From the NCBI GenBank assembly GCA_013399695.1, contig VXAU01002298.1, forward strand, positions 1,101,808-1,165,807: 64,000 nucleotides of DNA, read 5' to 3'. Below, piece by piece: positions 1 through 11,544 of the stretch; positions within the stretch are counted from its first letter, which is position 1; each line of letters opens with the position of its first letter. A model generated the notes under the pieces. That model ran no database searches and was not told the origin of the DNA. It saw nothing but the letters and a program-made list of their open reading frames with translations. The DNA is from Formicarius rufipectus (taxonomy: Eukaryota; Chordata; Aves; Passeriformes; Formicariidae). Made by a program: the position numbers and the translations under genes.

Positions 1-2617
1 GGAAATTCTCTCCCTGAATGAACAACTTCCTCCTTCTGGAAATTTTCCATGCTTGTACAGTTGTTATTCTTGAATTCCAAAGTTCGTCTGTCATGTGTTA
101 ATATTCCCCCAAAAATCTCATCCAATATATTGAACTATTTTCTATACTGTTCAGGAGCTTCTTGGAACAGATCTCACCTAATTTTGTAATTTGTCCAAGA
201 TACTGGTCATGCAGCCCTGAGTTCATGCCAGGACTAACAAGTGAATAACCTGCAAAGCTGCTTTGGCCTGGCTACAGGCAGAGCTCAGTGGTAGCAGAGG
301 ATAGTTTTTGCTCCCATTGGCACCAACAAAAACTAATAGATCTGTATGTAAATAAATTTGTATGTATGAATATTAAAAGATCCAAGAAGACTTTTAAATA
401 TGTAAATTAACAGTGCACATTAAGATGCATTAATTAGGCTCCTGCTAATCAGAGATACTGGCAGCAATTTAGGTAGGCAAGCAAATAGGTCACAGTTCAA
501 ATTCTTTTGAAGAAAATGGAGTACAGAAAGAAAAGTCTGTCAAGTGAATTTACTGTTATTCCCAGGATAAGCTGTCGGTCATGCTTGGCAGCTCAAAAGA
601 AATTATCAGTTTCACAGAACTGCAAGAACAGTTTGCAGCATTAATTGAATTAAATAGTCTCCCAGTTGTGTGAGAAGCTTATTCATGTCTGTGAAAATAC
701 AGGAATTCTTACTCTGGATGAAGAATATGGAGAGAAATTTCTTTGTGCAGGTGGCAAGATAAGTAAACTAGAGGGTGGTTATGTTTGATGTGTTCTTCTG
801 ATGATTTAAAACAAAATTGTGTGCATCTGCCTTAGACTTTGTCTTTCCAAATGTGATCTTGATGGTTTATTTTTGCTGGTACTTTGCAGTAGCAGAGAGT
901 CCATTTTCCTTAATTTGTAGAAACTATATGCCAACCTATTCAGGTATAGCCTGTGTGCAGCCAAAGAAATATAGAAATAATACTTTCATTAAGAAGAGTT
1001 TTTCCCGAGGAAGCAAGATAAATCTTGTTGACTTTTATGTTTGTTGGAGGGGAGGATAATGGAGGTCAAGGCAATGGGATACAAACCCCTAATGGAGATA
1101 TGTTTGTTACTTGAGCATTTAAACTCTGATATAAAGACTTTTAACAGCGTGGATGTTCAGTCAGAGGGTGGGTACTGTGTCAATGCCTCAGGAAGAGCCT
1201 GGAGACCCCGTTGGTTTACAGGTGTGACCTGGTCTCCAAGGAAGACCCACAGGTAAACTATTATAACAGAGTAGCAGCTTGTGAGCCCTAAATGCGCTGT
1301 GACTCTGAAGGGCTTGATATTCATTATAGGGAAATATAGTAGGACATAAGACCTGGCTCAGAAGGCACTTTCAGAGGCATGATGTGGGCACTATGGAACT
1401 GCTTCTGTAGTGCTTATCTCAGAGCTGTCCATTGCTTAAAAGAAAACAAAACCCAAGAAGCCTTTTTTTTCTTTCTTGTTTCTCTCCTGCACACAGTGGG
1501 TTTGTCATAACCGAGGAAGTCGGATGGACTTTGAAATAGGTCAGTTCTGTAGTCCTTTAATCCTGTGGAAAAACACTGCCCTCTATCTGTCTGCCTCCTC
1601 CTGTTCCAGGGTTTGTGTCAACAAAGCATGGATCTTGTTCTCCCAACCCTGAGGGTCCAGGGGCTCTGAGAGGAGCTTACCCAGCTCCACCTGCCTCTTC
1701 ACCGCACCTTGGCCTTTCCGTGTACATAATCTGTGCTTCCTCCCCTGTGCAGGATCAGTCTGTTCATCCCTCAAAGCTGTGTGTTCATCGGTACTTTTAA
1801 CAGAGGTAGTTTTACTTAAAAGAATCGTTCATTTGGTGGGTTCTCTTCTGCCAGCCAGGATGCAAATCTCTTGAAAAACCACATGGGATTGTGGTTATGT
1901 ACCGTATGTATGATATGTACCATTAGTAAGGGGATATGTACCATTAGTAAGGGGACATCTCAGTTCCAGTTTCTTTTATCAGTAGTTTAAGCCAAGGATT
2001 GTGGTACATGGCAAACAAGCCAGATCATCACTGTTGCTGCTCACATGAATTGCAAAGCCCTTAAGCTTCTATCAAAAATAAACTTTTAATTCTGTTATGC
2101 TGACAGCTGTCCCCCAGTCAAACTGCACATTTACACTGCATCTGAAAAACAGGCCTTGTTCCCAGGCTTGCATTGTGCATAATTTAACATTAGGATGGTG
2201 TGTTGTATGCTGGTTAATAATAAAACAAATGAGTTTAGCACTTGGAGATTAGGATAAAAAAGAGCAGGAGTCAGAACTGCAGCATCTGGTGTGAATGTGC
2301 CATATGATGGGGAGCGGGATAACTTATCTCTGCTGTTCCCAGCAGCTGTTGACTCCTGTGCGTGTTCCTCAGCAGACCTGTGTGGTGCTGGTGAACCTCT
2401 GCTGAGTGGCAAGAAATGAGTTTTGGGAAGGGACAATGTTTAATGCAGGTGTAGTTCCTTTTTCCTCATAGCTACAATTCTTAGCTGTTACAATTTGCAC
2501 TTTAATGAGTGTTTTTAACCCTGATAGCATGGCTTCTGAATTAGAACCAAGTGTCATAACTACTGAAACACAGGCATTTATTACTTTATTTTTCTTTTCA
2601 CCTCCTTGTTTTCTCAG
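1..2617 (+). other. EIF2AK3: EIF2AK3 intron (5' part outside window)
   Basis: No coding exon is visible. The exon that should precede the first one seen here encodes the HRDLK catalytic loop of the kinase; I do not find it, so it lies upstream of the window. The sequence is AT-rich single-copy-looking DNA ending in a pyrimidine-rich tract and CAG acceptor just before position 2618. The only internal structure noted is a perfect 22-bp tandem pair at 1912-1955. Confidence 0.8.
1912..1955. repeat. 22-bp perfect tandem duplication
   Basis: Two identical head-to-tail copies of a 22-bp unit beginning GATATGTACC and ending AAGGGG lie at 1912-1933 and 1934-1955, inside an EIF2AK3 intron. Nothing suggests a function. 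Confidence 0.9.
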
Positions 2618-2785
2618 CCTTCCAATATATTTTTCACAATGGATGACATAGTGAAGGTTGGGGATTTTGGACTGGTTACTGCTATGGACCAAGATGAGGA
2701 GGAGGAATCAGTACTGACCCCAATGCCAGCTTATGCCAGGCACACAGGACAAGTAGGCACCAAACTCTACATGAGCCCGGAACAG
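2618..2785 (+). CDS. EIF2AK3: EIF2AK3 (PERK) exon: DFG and activation segment
   Basis: This exon encodes 56 codons in phase 0, starting PSNIFF after a TTTTCTCAG acceptor and ending SPEQ before a GTTTGT donor. EIF2AK3 is the ER-membrane kinase that phosphorylates eIF2alpha during the unfolded protein response. Visible motifs are KVGDFG (the Mg-binding DFG), an acidic stretch DQDEEEES, and GQVGTKLYMSPEQ. The last carries the activation-loop threonine known in mammalian PERK as Thr980 and the SPE substitute for the kinase APE motif. The wording is almost identical to mammalian PERK as I remember it. The preceding HRDLK exon is outside the window, so the gene is 5'-partial here. Confidence 0.97.
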
Positions 2786-3337
2786 GTTTGTGCTTTCTAC
2801 TTTAAAGCTGTATTTGGCAGTGCCTGGAAGAACCCCAAATTCCTGGGAGCAAAAAGATGAGGCGCTCCTAGTAAATTGTTACAATCAAGTCACTTAAATT
2901 CTTTTTCATCAAAGTATAGTTTTGAGCTAAATTGAATTTCAAAAACAGTATTTTAATCACGTATTTATTATAGCAAAGAAGTGGCTAATGATTCAAACTG
3001 GACATCCTTTTTTTTTTTTTTTTTTTGCTTTGAATGCAGTAGGAAGATAACGGTATAACATGGCAGTTAATTGAGGAAAGACACACTCTTGTGCCTGGAG
3101 TTTGAGTAAGATGAAACATTTTGCTTTGTAGTTGGGTCTGCACAGAGGAACTGAGGATCAGGATCTTGCTCCCTGTCTCTCACTGCTGAACTTTGCCAAC
3201 ATGCCTGTGCTGTACCTTTCAGCCCTACACAGGGCTGGCCACTTCCATAGGTTGCCTTGAGAGGGTGTTGTTTGCTTTGTGCATAATTTCATACAGTGAG
3301 TAACTTGATTGCCCTAACCCCAACTTTGCCTTTTCAG
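2786..3337 (+). other. EIF2AK3: EIF2AK3 intron with poly-T tract
   Basis: This is a 552-bp intron between a GTTTGT donor and a TTTTCAG acceptor. It contains a pure T run at about 3009-3026. No other feature is seen. Confidence 0.9.
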
Positions 3338-3439
3338 ATCTGTGGGAACACCTATTCGCACAAAGTGGATATCTTTTCTCTGGGGCTGATTCTGTTTGAG
3401 CTGCTCTACCCTTTCAGCACACAAATGGAGAGGGTCAAG
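3338..3439 (+). CDS. EIF2AK3: EIF2AK3 (PERK) exon: kinase C-lobe helix F region
   Basis: The exon has 34 codons in phase 0, beginning ICGNTYSHKVDIFSLG and ending FSTQMERVK before GTATGT. The DIFSLG segment is the conserved kinase helix F motif (DxWSxG in most kinases, DIFSLG in the eIF2alpha kinases), and LILFELLYPF follows as in other PERK proteins. It continues directly from the SPEQ end of the previous exon. Confidence 0.97.
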
Positions 3440-5620
3440 GTATGTGTGGTGTTGGGTTATCCTCAGTTGGAGCATTTTTTTAAATAGCTATTCACTTGAT
3501 GAAGCACTGGCAAGAGGATCCTGTCAGTTTTGAAAAAGCCTTGCAATTAGCAGCACAACTTCTTTATCAGCCTTGTACAGACCCCCTGAATCACTGAAAA
3601 TAAATTGCAGTCTTCCTGATGTGTGCAGTTGAATTGAGGCTTTAATTTCTTTACAAAGCCCCTCTGTTGTCAAGCCAAGTAAGAGAAACTATTGAACTAG
3701 GATATCCAAGAACTCAAGCAACAAATATAGCTTGTGACTTTAAGTCTACCAGCTTGGTTTTCATTCAAGAATTGGAACCACGCTGTGCATTTTTATTATT
3801 TCTTCCTTCATTTGTATCTGCAGTGCTTTTTCACCCAAAGCACTTTGTGAAAAATTGCTGTTCCTTTTCCTGTAGTGAGTCTTAGCTGTTAGTCTCACTC
3901 AGCTTCAAGTACAACTTTGTCTTAACTGATGACCTTCATTGCTTCAAATGTGAATTTGGGATGTTTGATGGAGCATTTACAGCTCCTGCTTCCTGTTAAA
4001 ATGAGATCCATCTTGCTCAGGAACAAGTTCATAGCGAAAAAGGGCAACAGCCAGAAAGGCTTTTCCTCTTGTATATGGTGATCAGTGACCTGTGGAAAGA
4101 AAGAGCCATTATAATTTGTATTTATCATTTATATGTGCTTAGCAGGGGGGTTACATTCTCATGTGAGGATGGAGTGGGTTTAGCAGAGAGATAAACAACT
4201 TGAACAACAGTCTGACCAAGTGCTTCAAGTCTTTTGCTTAAAATGCTCTGGCTTTTTGTGGCACAAAAGAGCATAATCTAGGGGAAGAACTGGTGTTTAA
4301 TTTGAACCTCTAGCACTGAAACCAATTTCAATTTCCCTAAAGCAGTTTTACTAAAAAAAAATTCCCGATAAAGATCCGTTCCTGGATTCTTGATCTCCTG
4401 CAGTAGAGACTAAAGGTTCCTTCTAATTTCTGTCCTAAGAATAGAATTTAAAAAAGTAATCAGAATGAAACCCAAAATGCATCTAATTCCAGTGTTTTAC
4501 TTCAAAAGAGGGATAAAAACGTGCCCTGATTTCCCATGATTTTCACTGTCATTCCCCTCTTTTTGCTAAAATCAAAAAGGAACCCCCACCCCCCTTAATT
4601 GCCAAGTTCTGGAGTTTGGCTACTTCAGTAGTTATTTCTGAGTTGTTACACTGAGATTTTCATTGGCATCAGCCAAGCATTAGCACTGCTTACTGAAGCA
4701 AAACATGCTCTGCCTGCCCAAGTAACCCAGCAAATTCTAGGAATTCGTGACAACTGGCTGGAAAAACCCCCAGAGGTGGAGCGTGAGACCTGCCGCTGTC
4801 TCGAGCTGTTAGCAGTTAGTCTGTAGCAGTGCGATTTATTTCCAAATTACATGTTTTCAAACAGGTCACTAAATGCAGACTGAATTGGCAGAGAAGGAGA
4901 AAAGTTTTTTGATGCATTTTAATGTCATAAATTCAGTTCTCTCGAACAGGAGTTTGACTGTTGCCCATCACTATTTATATAGTCAGTTTATACTTTCAGT
5001 GGAGTGATAGTGAATCGAATTTTGGGTTAACTTTAGAATTTTTATATTCTGTGCTCAAACTTTTGAAAAAGGAGATCCTTCCTAAAAGAAATGAAGTGCT
5101 GAATATTTTGCTTCTGGATGAACATGGTAAAAATACTGTCACTAGATGGAGCCAGTGGCCTTGGTATGGAAAAAACACAGAAATAATCCAACACTACTGC
5201 CTTCCAAACTGCTGATAAATCTGCTCATTCCTCCAAAAATGTTAAATAAAGACCAGTGCTTCCATTGTCAAGAGACAGTCATTTCATGTGTCTTAGGACT
5301 GGTGTAGACCATCTTGGGAGTTAGAGGTAGCACACAGATTCACTGACTGTTGAGCTGAGGTGAGAAAGTACAAATTTGTGTATCTGATTTAAAACTGCAG
5401 TGATCGCAATTCTTGTAACTCCTGTTGCAGTCAGTATGCATAGAGAAGCAGAAACTTATCTGCACGAGCATGTTATGACTTTTAACCACTAAAGCAAGAC
5501 TCTTTTAAAAGAAGTTTTTTCCATGAGGCTGATTTGTTTGCATATTTTTGAAGAATGGAGTAATATCACTAAACAGTGGTACTTTGGAAAAGTTACATGT
5601 TGTTCTGTCTATTTCTACAG
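3440..5620 (+). other. EIF2AK3: EIF2AK3 intron
   Basis: This 2.2-kb intron is bounded by GTATGT and TTTCTACAG. Translation in six frames shows only short unconvincing frames, and I recognise no repeat or other gene in it. Confidence 0.9.
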
Positions 5621-5683
5621 ACCTTAAGTGATGTTAGAAATTTGAAGTTTCCACCGTTGTTCATTCAGAAATATGCACAAGAG
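5621..5683 (+). CDS. EIF2AK3: EIF2AK3 (PERK) exon: 21-codon kinase C-lobe exon
   Basis: A 63-bp micro-exon in phase 0 runs from TLSDVRNLKFPP to QKYAQE. It is flanked by ATTTCTACAG and GTAAGA, both strong splice signals. The corresponding human segment begins TLTDVRNLKFPPLF, so this is unambiguous despite its size. Confidence 0.96.
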
Positions 5684-6774
5684 GTAAGAATATCTTATGC
5701 TATTAATTACATCTTTAATTATTGTAGCTTCTTTCTTTGTTTTCCAATTGCTTTGCAGGTAAAAATGGAGGAAAAAGAACCCACTTTCATGTTATTAAGA
5801 TGCATTTCTTTATCCCTGTACTCTTCTATATTTCAAAGCTATAACATTACAGAAATGTGGATGAGGATACTTTTGTCACACAGTTTACCTGCAATAACTA
5901 TACAGTATTACCTGACTTCCCTTTGTCACTTGCAGTCATTCATTTCATATACTGTATTATATGATTTCTTGCAATAAATCCATATTCCCAAAGAGAAAGT
6001 GCAGAGTTTCAGATGGGCAGAGAGGAGACTGTAGGTAGCACCATGGCTGGATGGGATCTCCCTCCGGGAACTGTATCTCCCATGTGGGAAACCGTATCAA
6101 CAGATTGTGCTGTGTTCTTATTAGTCAGGTCTGTAAAGTGATGTGGTTGCAGATAAAGAGGAGGTGATGCACAAAACCTCTCCAGTGAAAAGCTCAGATG
6201 CTTTCACGTGTTCATAGGCACTTCAGACCAGCAGCTAAATAGACCTGCCTTTCCTGCTTTGCAGCTGTAGTCTGCCTGGGGGAAGGTGATGTGCTGTGCT
6301 CAGCTGAAGCAGGATAACTAATTCTGATGAAATTTGAAGTAAATATTCAAATTACGTTTACTATTAAAGGAAAACCTTTCATTTACTGTGAAAGTGCAAA
6401 TTACTGTGTGACTTAAAACATGGTGCCTTAAACATGAAGCTAAAAATTACTTGCAAATTATATTTCATATGTTTAATTTTTTTTATTGCAAATAATGTAA
6501 AGGTTTTATAACTCTATTAAATCTTGTGTCAGATTTGGTTTGCCAAATGGTTTGTGGTCCTTGACAGCAAAGACAGTTTAACAGATGCATACTGATACAT
6601 TTTAAAATATTTAATGCACTTCTAGCTACTGAGCCAAAGCACTAACACCCAAATTACTCAGAAAGAACTGGAGGGGTTTTGTACTTGTTCACACAGCCAC
6701 AACTGAAGTCAGAACATTAAAGAAGAAAGAATTTTTGAATTGGTTCATGTCATACATGTCATGTTTTCTTTTAG
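5684..6774 (+). other. EIF2AK3: EIF2AK3 last intron
   Basis: This 1.1-kb AT-rich intron runs from GTAAGA to TTCTTTTAG. No gene, RNA or recognisable repeat is seen within it. Confidence 0.9.
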
Positions 6775-6951
6775 TACACCATGGTGAAGGACATGCTCTC
6801 CCCAAGTCCCACTGAAAGACCAGAGGCTGCAGCAATCATAGAAAATCCTGTCTTTGAAGACTTGGAGCTCCCACCCAAACCAGTGCTTAGGCAGAGGTCA
6901 CGGACAATGAGTCTATCAGGAAATAAACATTCCAGACAACCAAGCAAATAA
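6775..6951 (+). CDS. EIF2AK3: EIF2AK3 (PERK) last coding exon
   Basis: The exon has 58 codons plus TAA, starting YTMVKDMLSPSP and ending NKHSRQPSK. It completes the kinase domain: MLSPSPTERPEA is the terminal RxxxA-type helix region, followed by IIENPVFEDLEL. A basic tail, VLRQRSRTMSLSG, follows. The tail appears about eight to ten residues shorter than the human protein as I recall it, which continues past KHSRQ with an NNSHSPLP-like end. All phases of the four exons here are 0, so the frame is continuous. Confidence 0.96.
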   Translation, partial: YTMVKDMLSPSPTERPEAAAIIENPVFEDLELPPKPVLRQRSRTMSLSGNKHSRQPSK

Positions 6952-7985
6952 CTATCCTCAGGATCACTTCTTCCACTCAGCAGGTTTTACAGGGATTGTT
7001 CAGCTGAAGGATCCTATAATGCAGAATGTTTATCTTGGAAATAGTTTACTTAAACTTTTTTTTTTTTTTTGGCCACGGTTAGTGTATAAGATGTGCTGGA
7101 CGGGTTTGCTTTGACAGCCAACAAAAACCAGTAACCACCCTTTTCACATTCCATTTTCCTTACCTTAATTCTCCAAGGTGGATGGGTCCAGCTACTGTGC
7201 TTACCAATGTTATGCTCCATTATCAATTTTTTTGGGTTTCTTGGGGTTTTTGAAGCTTGTAAATGTCAGCTTGCTGGGTGAGTGAGAGATCTGTAACATG
7301 TAAATAGAATTAAAATACTGTATTTTTATAGAGCAAATTACAGTCTCTAAGCCTAGTGAGTATCTATCTGGATCACTTGCTCTTTGGTGAAATGAAGATG
7401 ATTTTGAAATGAACTATGACTCCATTTTTGTCCCTGTGGGTAAACTGGGAATCTGCACTATTTTTAAAGCAAAAAAGTACCACAGTTGTACATATTGTCA
7501 CTGTCCATAGCCAGTCATTAGAGGAAATCATTTCATACTTCTGCACTACAGTAGATCTTAGGGAATGCATCTTATACAGATGAAGCTGTAGAGAACGAAA
7601 AGGAGCTTTTTGCCATTAAATGGGGGGTTTTTTAGGCAGTGGTTGGAAGAGCCATAGTCAAAATTATGTATGAAAATGTTGTGATTCTGAAAATTGAACC
7701 TAATGAAGTCATACGTGTCATATGTAATCTTGTAGATTTGTACTTTAAAAAAAAAAAAAACAAAAACAACTGGTAGGCATTTGTGTAATCTGCTAATTTA
7801 ACTGCCTAATGCCATGCTTTTATTTCTCACTGTAAATATGTTAATTTTTATTTATAAAATACAGAATCAATCCATTTGGGTTGGTGGTGTACAGGATGCA
7901 CTTGCTGTAATTGTTGAGTGCATTGATTATTGTGACTTCTTTCAAGTCTAAATGATTTAATAAACTTTTTTTATTTATAAGACAA
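6952..7985 (+). other. EIF2AK3: EIF2AK3 3' UTR
   Basis: This is AT-rich sequence without coding potential, downstream of the TAA. It has poly-T near 7051-7070 and poly-A near 7746-7760, several ATTTA-like stretches, and ends just beyond a canonical poly(A) signal. The 3' boundary is inferred from the signal, not observed. Confidence 0.75.
7959..7964 (+). terminator. EIF2AK3: poly(A) signal AATAAA for EIF2AK3
   Basis: A canonical AATAAA is followed by a T-rich stretch about 1 kb after the stop codon, the expected position for cleavage of the EIF2AK3 transcript. Confidence 0.75.
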
Positions 7986-10865
7986 AAATAGTAGTTGCTT
8001 CTGTTGGAAGCCCAAGTCTGTGAGTGCTGCAGACGGCAGCCCTGGGCAGTGGGAACAGCAAGGACTCTGCATTCCTGTCACTTCCTTTGCTTGCCTGTCT
8101 CACTCTGGCCACAGCGTGTGTGATGACGCAGAACCCAAGATGCTGCTTGGAATATGTGAGAGATGGTCTGGAAGAAGAAGGGAATTAAGCTCTGAACCGA
8201 GGGGACTGTGGAGCTAATATCTCACCTCTTAACAGAGAAGGAAGAAAAGGGGATAACTCTTACGCTGTTATAACTGGTTTTGTGTAAATGCATTGCTATG
8301 TTTCACAGACTTAAATTTGTCACAGTTGTTGCCTCTGAAATCAGTTTCCTAAAAAGGTGTTGGATTCAAATCCTCCTGGAGATCGCTGCACTGTGGCGTG
8401 ACACTGTGACCAGCTGACACTGCAGCTTTGTGATAAGGCAAAAGTGAATTACAAAGATTGTGTCTCTTGTGCTCTTGGATTACTGTCCTAGGTGAAGCCA
8501 GAATGCTGCAGTGAATATTAGGTCAGAAACAGAATTTAATTGAGTTTAGCTGAGTTAAAGCAGAAGACAGTTAAATGTGTCCTCTTTCCTTGGATTTCCC
8601 AGTTTGCTTCTGCTACAACTGCATAGTGAAATGGCCACGTTTGAAACTTCTCTGGCTTCCCTGCCAGCTCAGTGATTACAGATGGAGCACAGGAAATGAG
8701 GAATAAGGTATTTTTAACTTGCCATATATCTCGATGTAGGTAGCTGCCTACATTTCAGGACTAAAGCTGGTTTGTGTGTTTATAGTAGGGTGTGTCTGCA
8801 TGTTCTGGGATGTTACCCTTGTCCTCAGAGGGGTGTACACTTCTCCCTTGTGGGGTCTATGCCTGGCCACATATGCATCTGGCCATGCTCAGCTCATCAG
8901 TGTTTGCTGGAGGGTGTTGTCCCTGTCTTTGCACCTTTTTGCCCCAGGGTTTGACTGCGAAAGCCTTTTCCCTAATCAAAGGGGTTTTCCTGTGAAGAGT
9001 GTGTGCCTTCCTGCCAGCTGTTTTTGTGCAAGGACACCTGGACTAGGATAGCTGGGAGCCTACAGCCCTTCCAGAGAGGCTTTGACTGGGGCTCTGCTGC
9101 ACTGTGCAGCACCTGCTCCTATCCCCTTCTTGCAGAAGATATTATCTGTCCCTCAGCTGCTTCCCCCCCATAGCCCTTGGGGCTGGAACATCTTTCCTTG
9201 TCCTGTTTAATCAAAATTAACAAGGTGGCAGAATCCTTCCCTGTCCACCTTTGTGCCCATGGGACTTACATGCTTCCCCCAGAAGAAGGTGTAGTTACTC
9301 TACTTACCACTTCCATGTTGCTTCTGGAGTTGTAGAATCTGGGAGACCCAACCCACTCCATCAAGAGCCACTTGATAGGAGAACTCCAGGTCAGGGCTGT
9401 TTTTCCTACCACACTCCTGAGAGAACACTCATGGCCCTTGTATCAGTGTTGTCAGTAGCTGAGCTGCTCCAGGCAGGACCTACTTGCATTTTGCTACACC
9501 TCTGAGGATAGACCTCTGCTACCTTTGAGGTAGAAGAGCGGAAGGACTCAGGACGTGTACTATCTTCCCTTTTTTTTCTTTAATTTTTCGGCCAAGTGAC
9601 ATCGTTCACCCCTCTCAGTGCCTCAGTCCAGTAGTTGTAGCATTAAATGTTAGCCTGGACAACTTTCTGCTATGTTTGCTCTGCTTCCCAGGCTGCAGAA
9701 GCCTTGCCTGTCCCAAGGAGGTGATTGACACTTGGAAGATATTTCAGAAACCATCTTTGAAGTGTTTCCTGTCCACAGAAGATCAGTCTAAGAGCAGGCT
9801 CTGAGTGCAGCAGTTCTCCCGTGTGAACCAGTATGAGACCCACCAGAACCATGCTGGGGAAGTGGTGGCTGCTGTCTCAGAGGGCACCAGCCCTCATGTC
9901 ACCCTGCTACAGAAAAGCTGTGGTCCTGGGGGCTCACCTCCTCCTTTCACTTACTGCGAGGACGCTGCAGAGATGTTTGGGAACAGTCCTGCCTTTTCAG
10001 AGTAATCCTTCAGTGAGGCACTCCACGGCCCTCCTGCAGGAAGCCAGTGCTGTTGGAAGTCCAGACAAGCACTTTAGAGTAGTAAAAATAATCATTCCCG
10101 TTTATCTTTTATGTCTGTATGGTCCATGGACATCACAGTGCAAAACACACGAGTAATGGTTCCCCTTCACAGCCCCTTTTTGGGTGGTGTCTGCCACCTG
10201 TAGCCCCCTTTGAAGCCCCTGGGCACTCAGTGCTCTTGGTATTGCAATCCTTCCTCCTCTCCTGGTGTTTGCCACAAAGCATGTTCCCTTCCAGAATTAA
10301 CAAGGGAGCTCACAGATAATTCACAGAAAGCTCTCAACCTCTTGATATCTTAGAAGCAACTGAGCTAAACCCTGAGCAAGAGCCCAGGCTGCAGAGTACT
10401 GCTTCAGTATGAACTGAGCTCTGCTCTTTGGCCACATCCCTCCTAATTCCCATACACAGACTGATACACACAGAGATACTGAAACTGGTCAAATCCATAA
10501 GGAAGTTGCAAAATGGGAGCTACAGTGGCTTGGTAGGAAACACTGTCCCACCTAACACTGATTACCAGGATGCACACAAAGATAAATTCGCATTATCATA
10601 CTGATATCTTTTCCCCCAACATGATGGTTGAATTTGTCTTAGGAAATGCTCATTAAAAAAAAATATCCAGGAAGGAATAACTCCATTAATATAAAAACTG
10701 TTCCTAAAATATCAAAGTTCCTCATTGTTAAAACTGTGGAAGGTGAAGAAATGCATTTTTGTTTTAAGTCCCTCCTTCCCCCCTATTTTGCTCCCTGCTA
10801 TTTTTCCATTAGGATGTGCTCCAGCACTTTCTGTACCACCACCTCCAGCAACTGATCCTGAATCC
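7986..10865. other. intergenic, tail-to-tail between EIF2AK3 and the GPCR gene
   Basis: About 2.9 kb of moderately GC-rich DNA with many short overlapping frames, none with splice support or recognisable protein character. The right part (roughly 10.3-10.86 kb) probably includes the GPCR 3' UTR, but I saw no canonical minus-strand AATAAA close to the stop codon. Confidence 0.7.
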
Positions 10866-11544
10866 CTACGACTTGGGTTTGCCCTTCAGGGCACCACTGG
10901 GCACTGACACAGTTGTGCTATGTTCTAGATCCGGAGCAGTCTTGGAAAAGGTGGCAATGGAAACCATGTCTTCTCTAATGTCCACCTGGGACCTGTGCCT
11001 GCAGATGAGCAGCTTCTTCAGGGCCCGCTGGAAGTCCCTGTTCAGGAAGGCATAGAGCATTGGGTTGATGGTGGAGTTGCAGTATCCCAGCCAAGTGATG
11101 ATCTTGAAGGTGTCAACCAAGACCGTGCTGGTGGAGTCAGTGCCTCTGGTAGCGAGCCAGACATTCAGGACAAAGTAGGGCAGCCAGCAGAGCACAAAGA
11201 CTGAAATGATGATGCTGATTGTCCTTGTGGCCTTGTTCTCCAGCTGCAGGTGGTTCTGCCGCTTGCTGTTGGGGTGGTAGTGGATCTCCAGGGTCTGGGA
11301 CATGATACGAGTGGCCTTGAGCCGTGAAGCTCGGTAGATGAAGAAATACATGCTGCACATCACCATGAAGGGAACGAAAAATGCCAGAGCAGAAGCCACG
11401 ATGGCAAAAATCCAGTTGGTGACAAAGATGCATTCCCTGCCTGCATCAAAGTCCACCCCGGGGATCTCATTCCAGCCTTGCATGACAGGAAGGAAGGAAA
11501 TGAGAGAGGAATATACCCAGACCATGCAGGTCATCACAATGCAT
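10866..11544 (-). CDS. aminergic class A GPCR, coding exon 3 (TM4 to C-terminus)
   Basis: This exon encodes residues 145-370 of a 370-residue receptor after a TTTTGCAG acceptor. Visible in order: TM4 ending near SFLPVMQGW (161-169); extracellular loop 2 with Cys183, the expected disulfide partner of Cys102; TM5 with Pro203; a short third intracellular loop (about 217-250); TM6 with FVLCWLPYF (261-269); and TM7 with WLGYCNSTINPMLY (296-309), the NPxxY motif. Helix 8, NRDFQRALKKLL, ends at Cys326, a possible palmitoylation site, and a tail of about 44 residues follows. The wording recalls 5-HT4 (SFLPxMQGWN), 5-HT6 (WLGYCNST) and histamine H2 (CWxPYF, LNRDF). It is a monoamine-type receptor, but I cannot assign the ligand or symbol. 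Confidence 0.93.
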
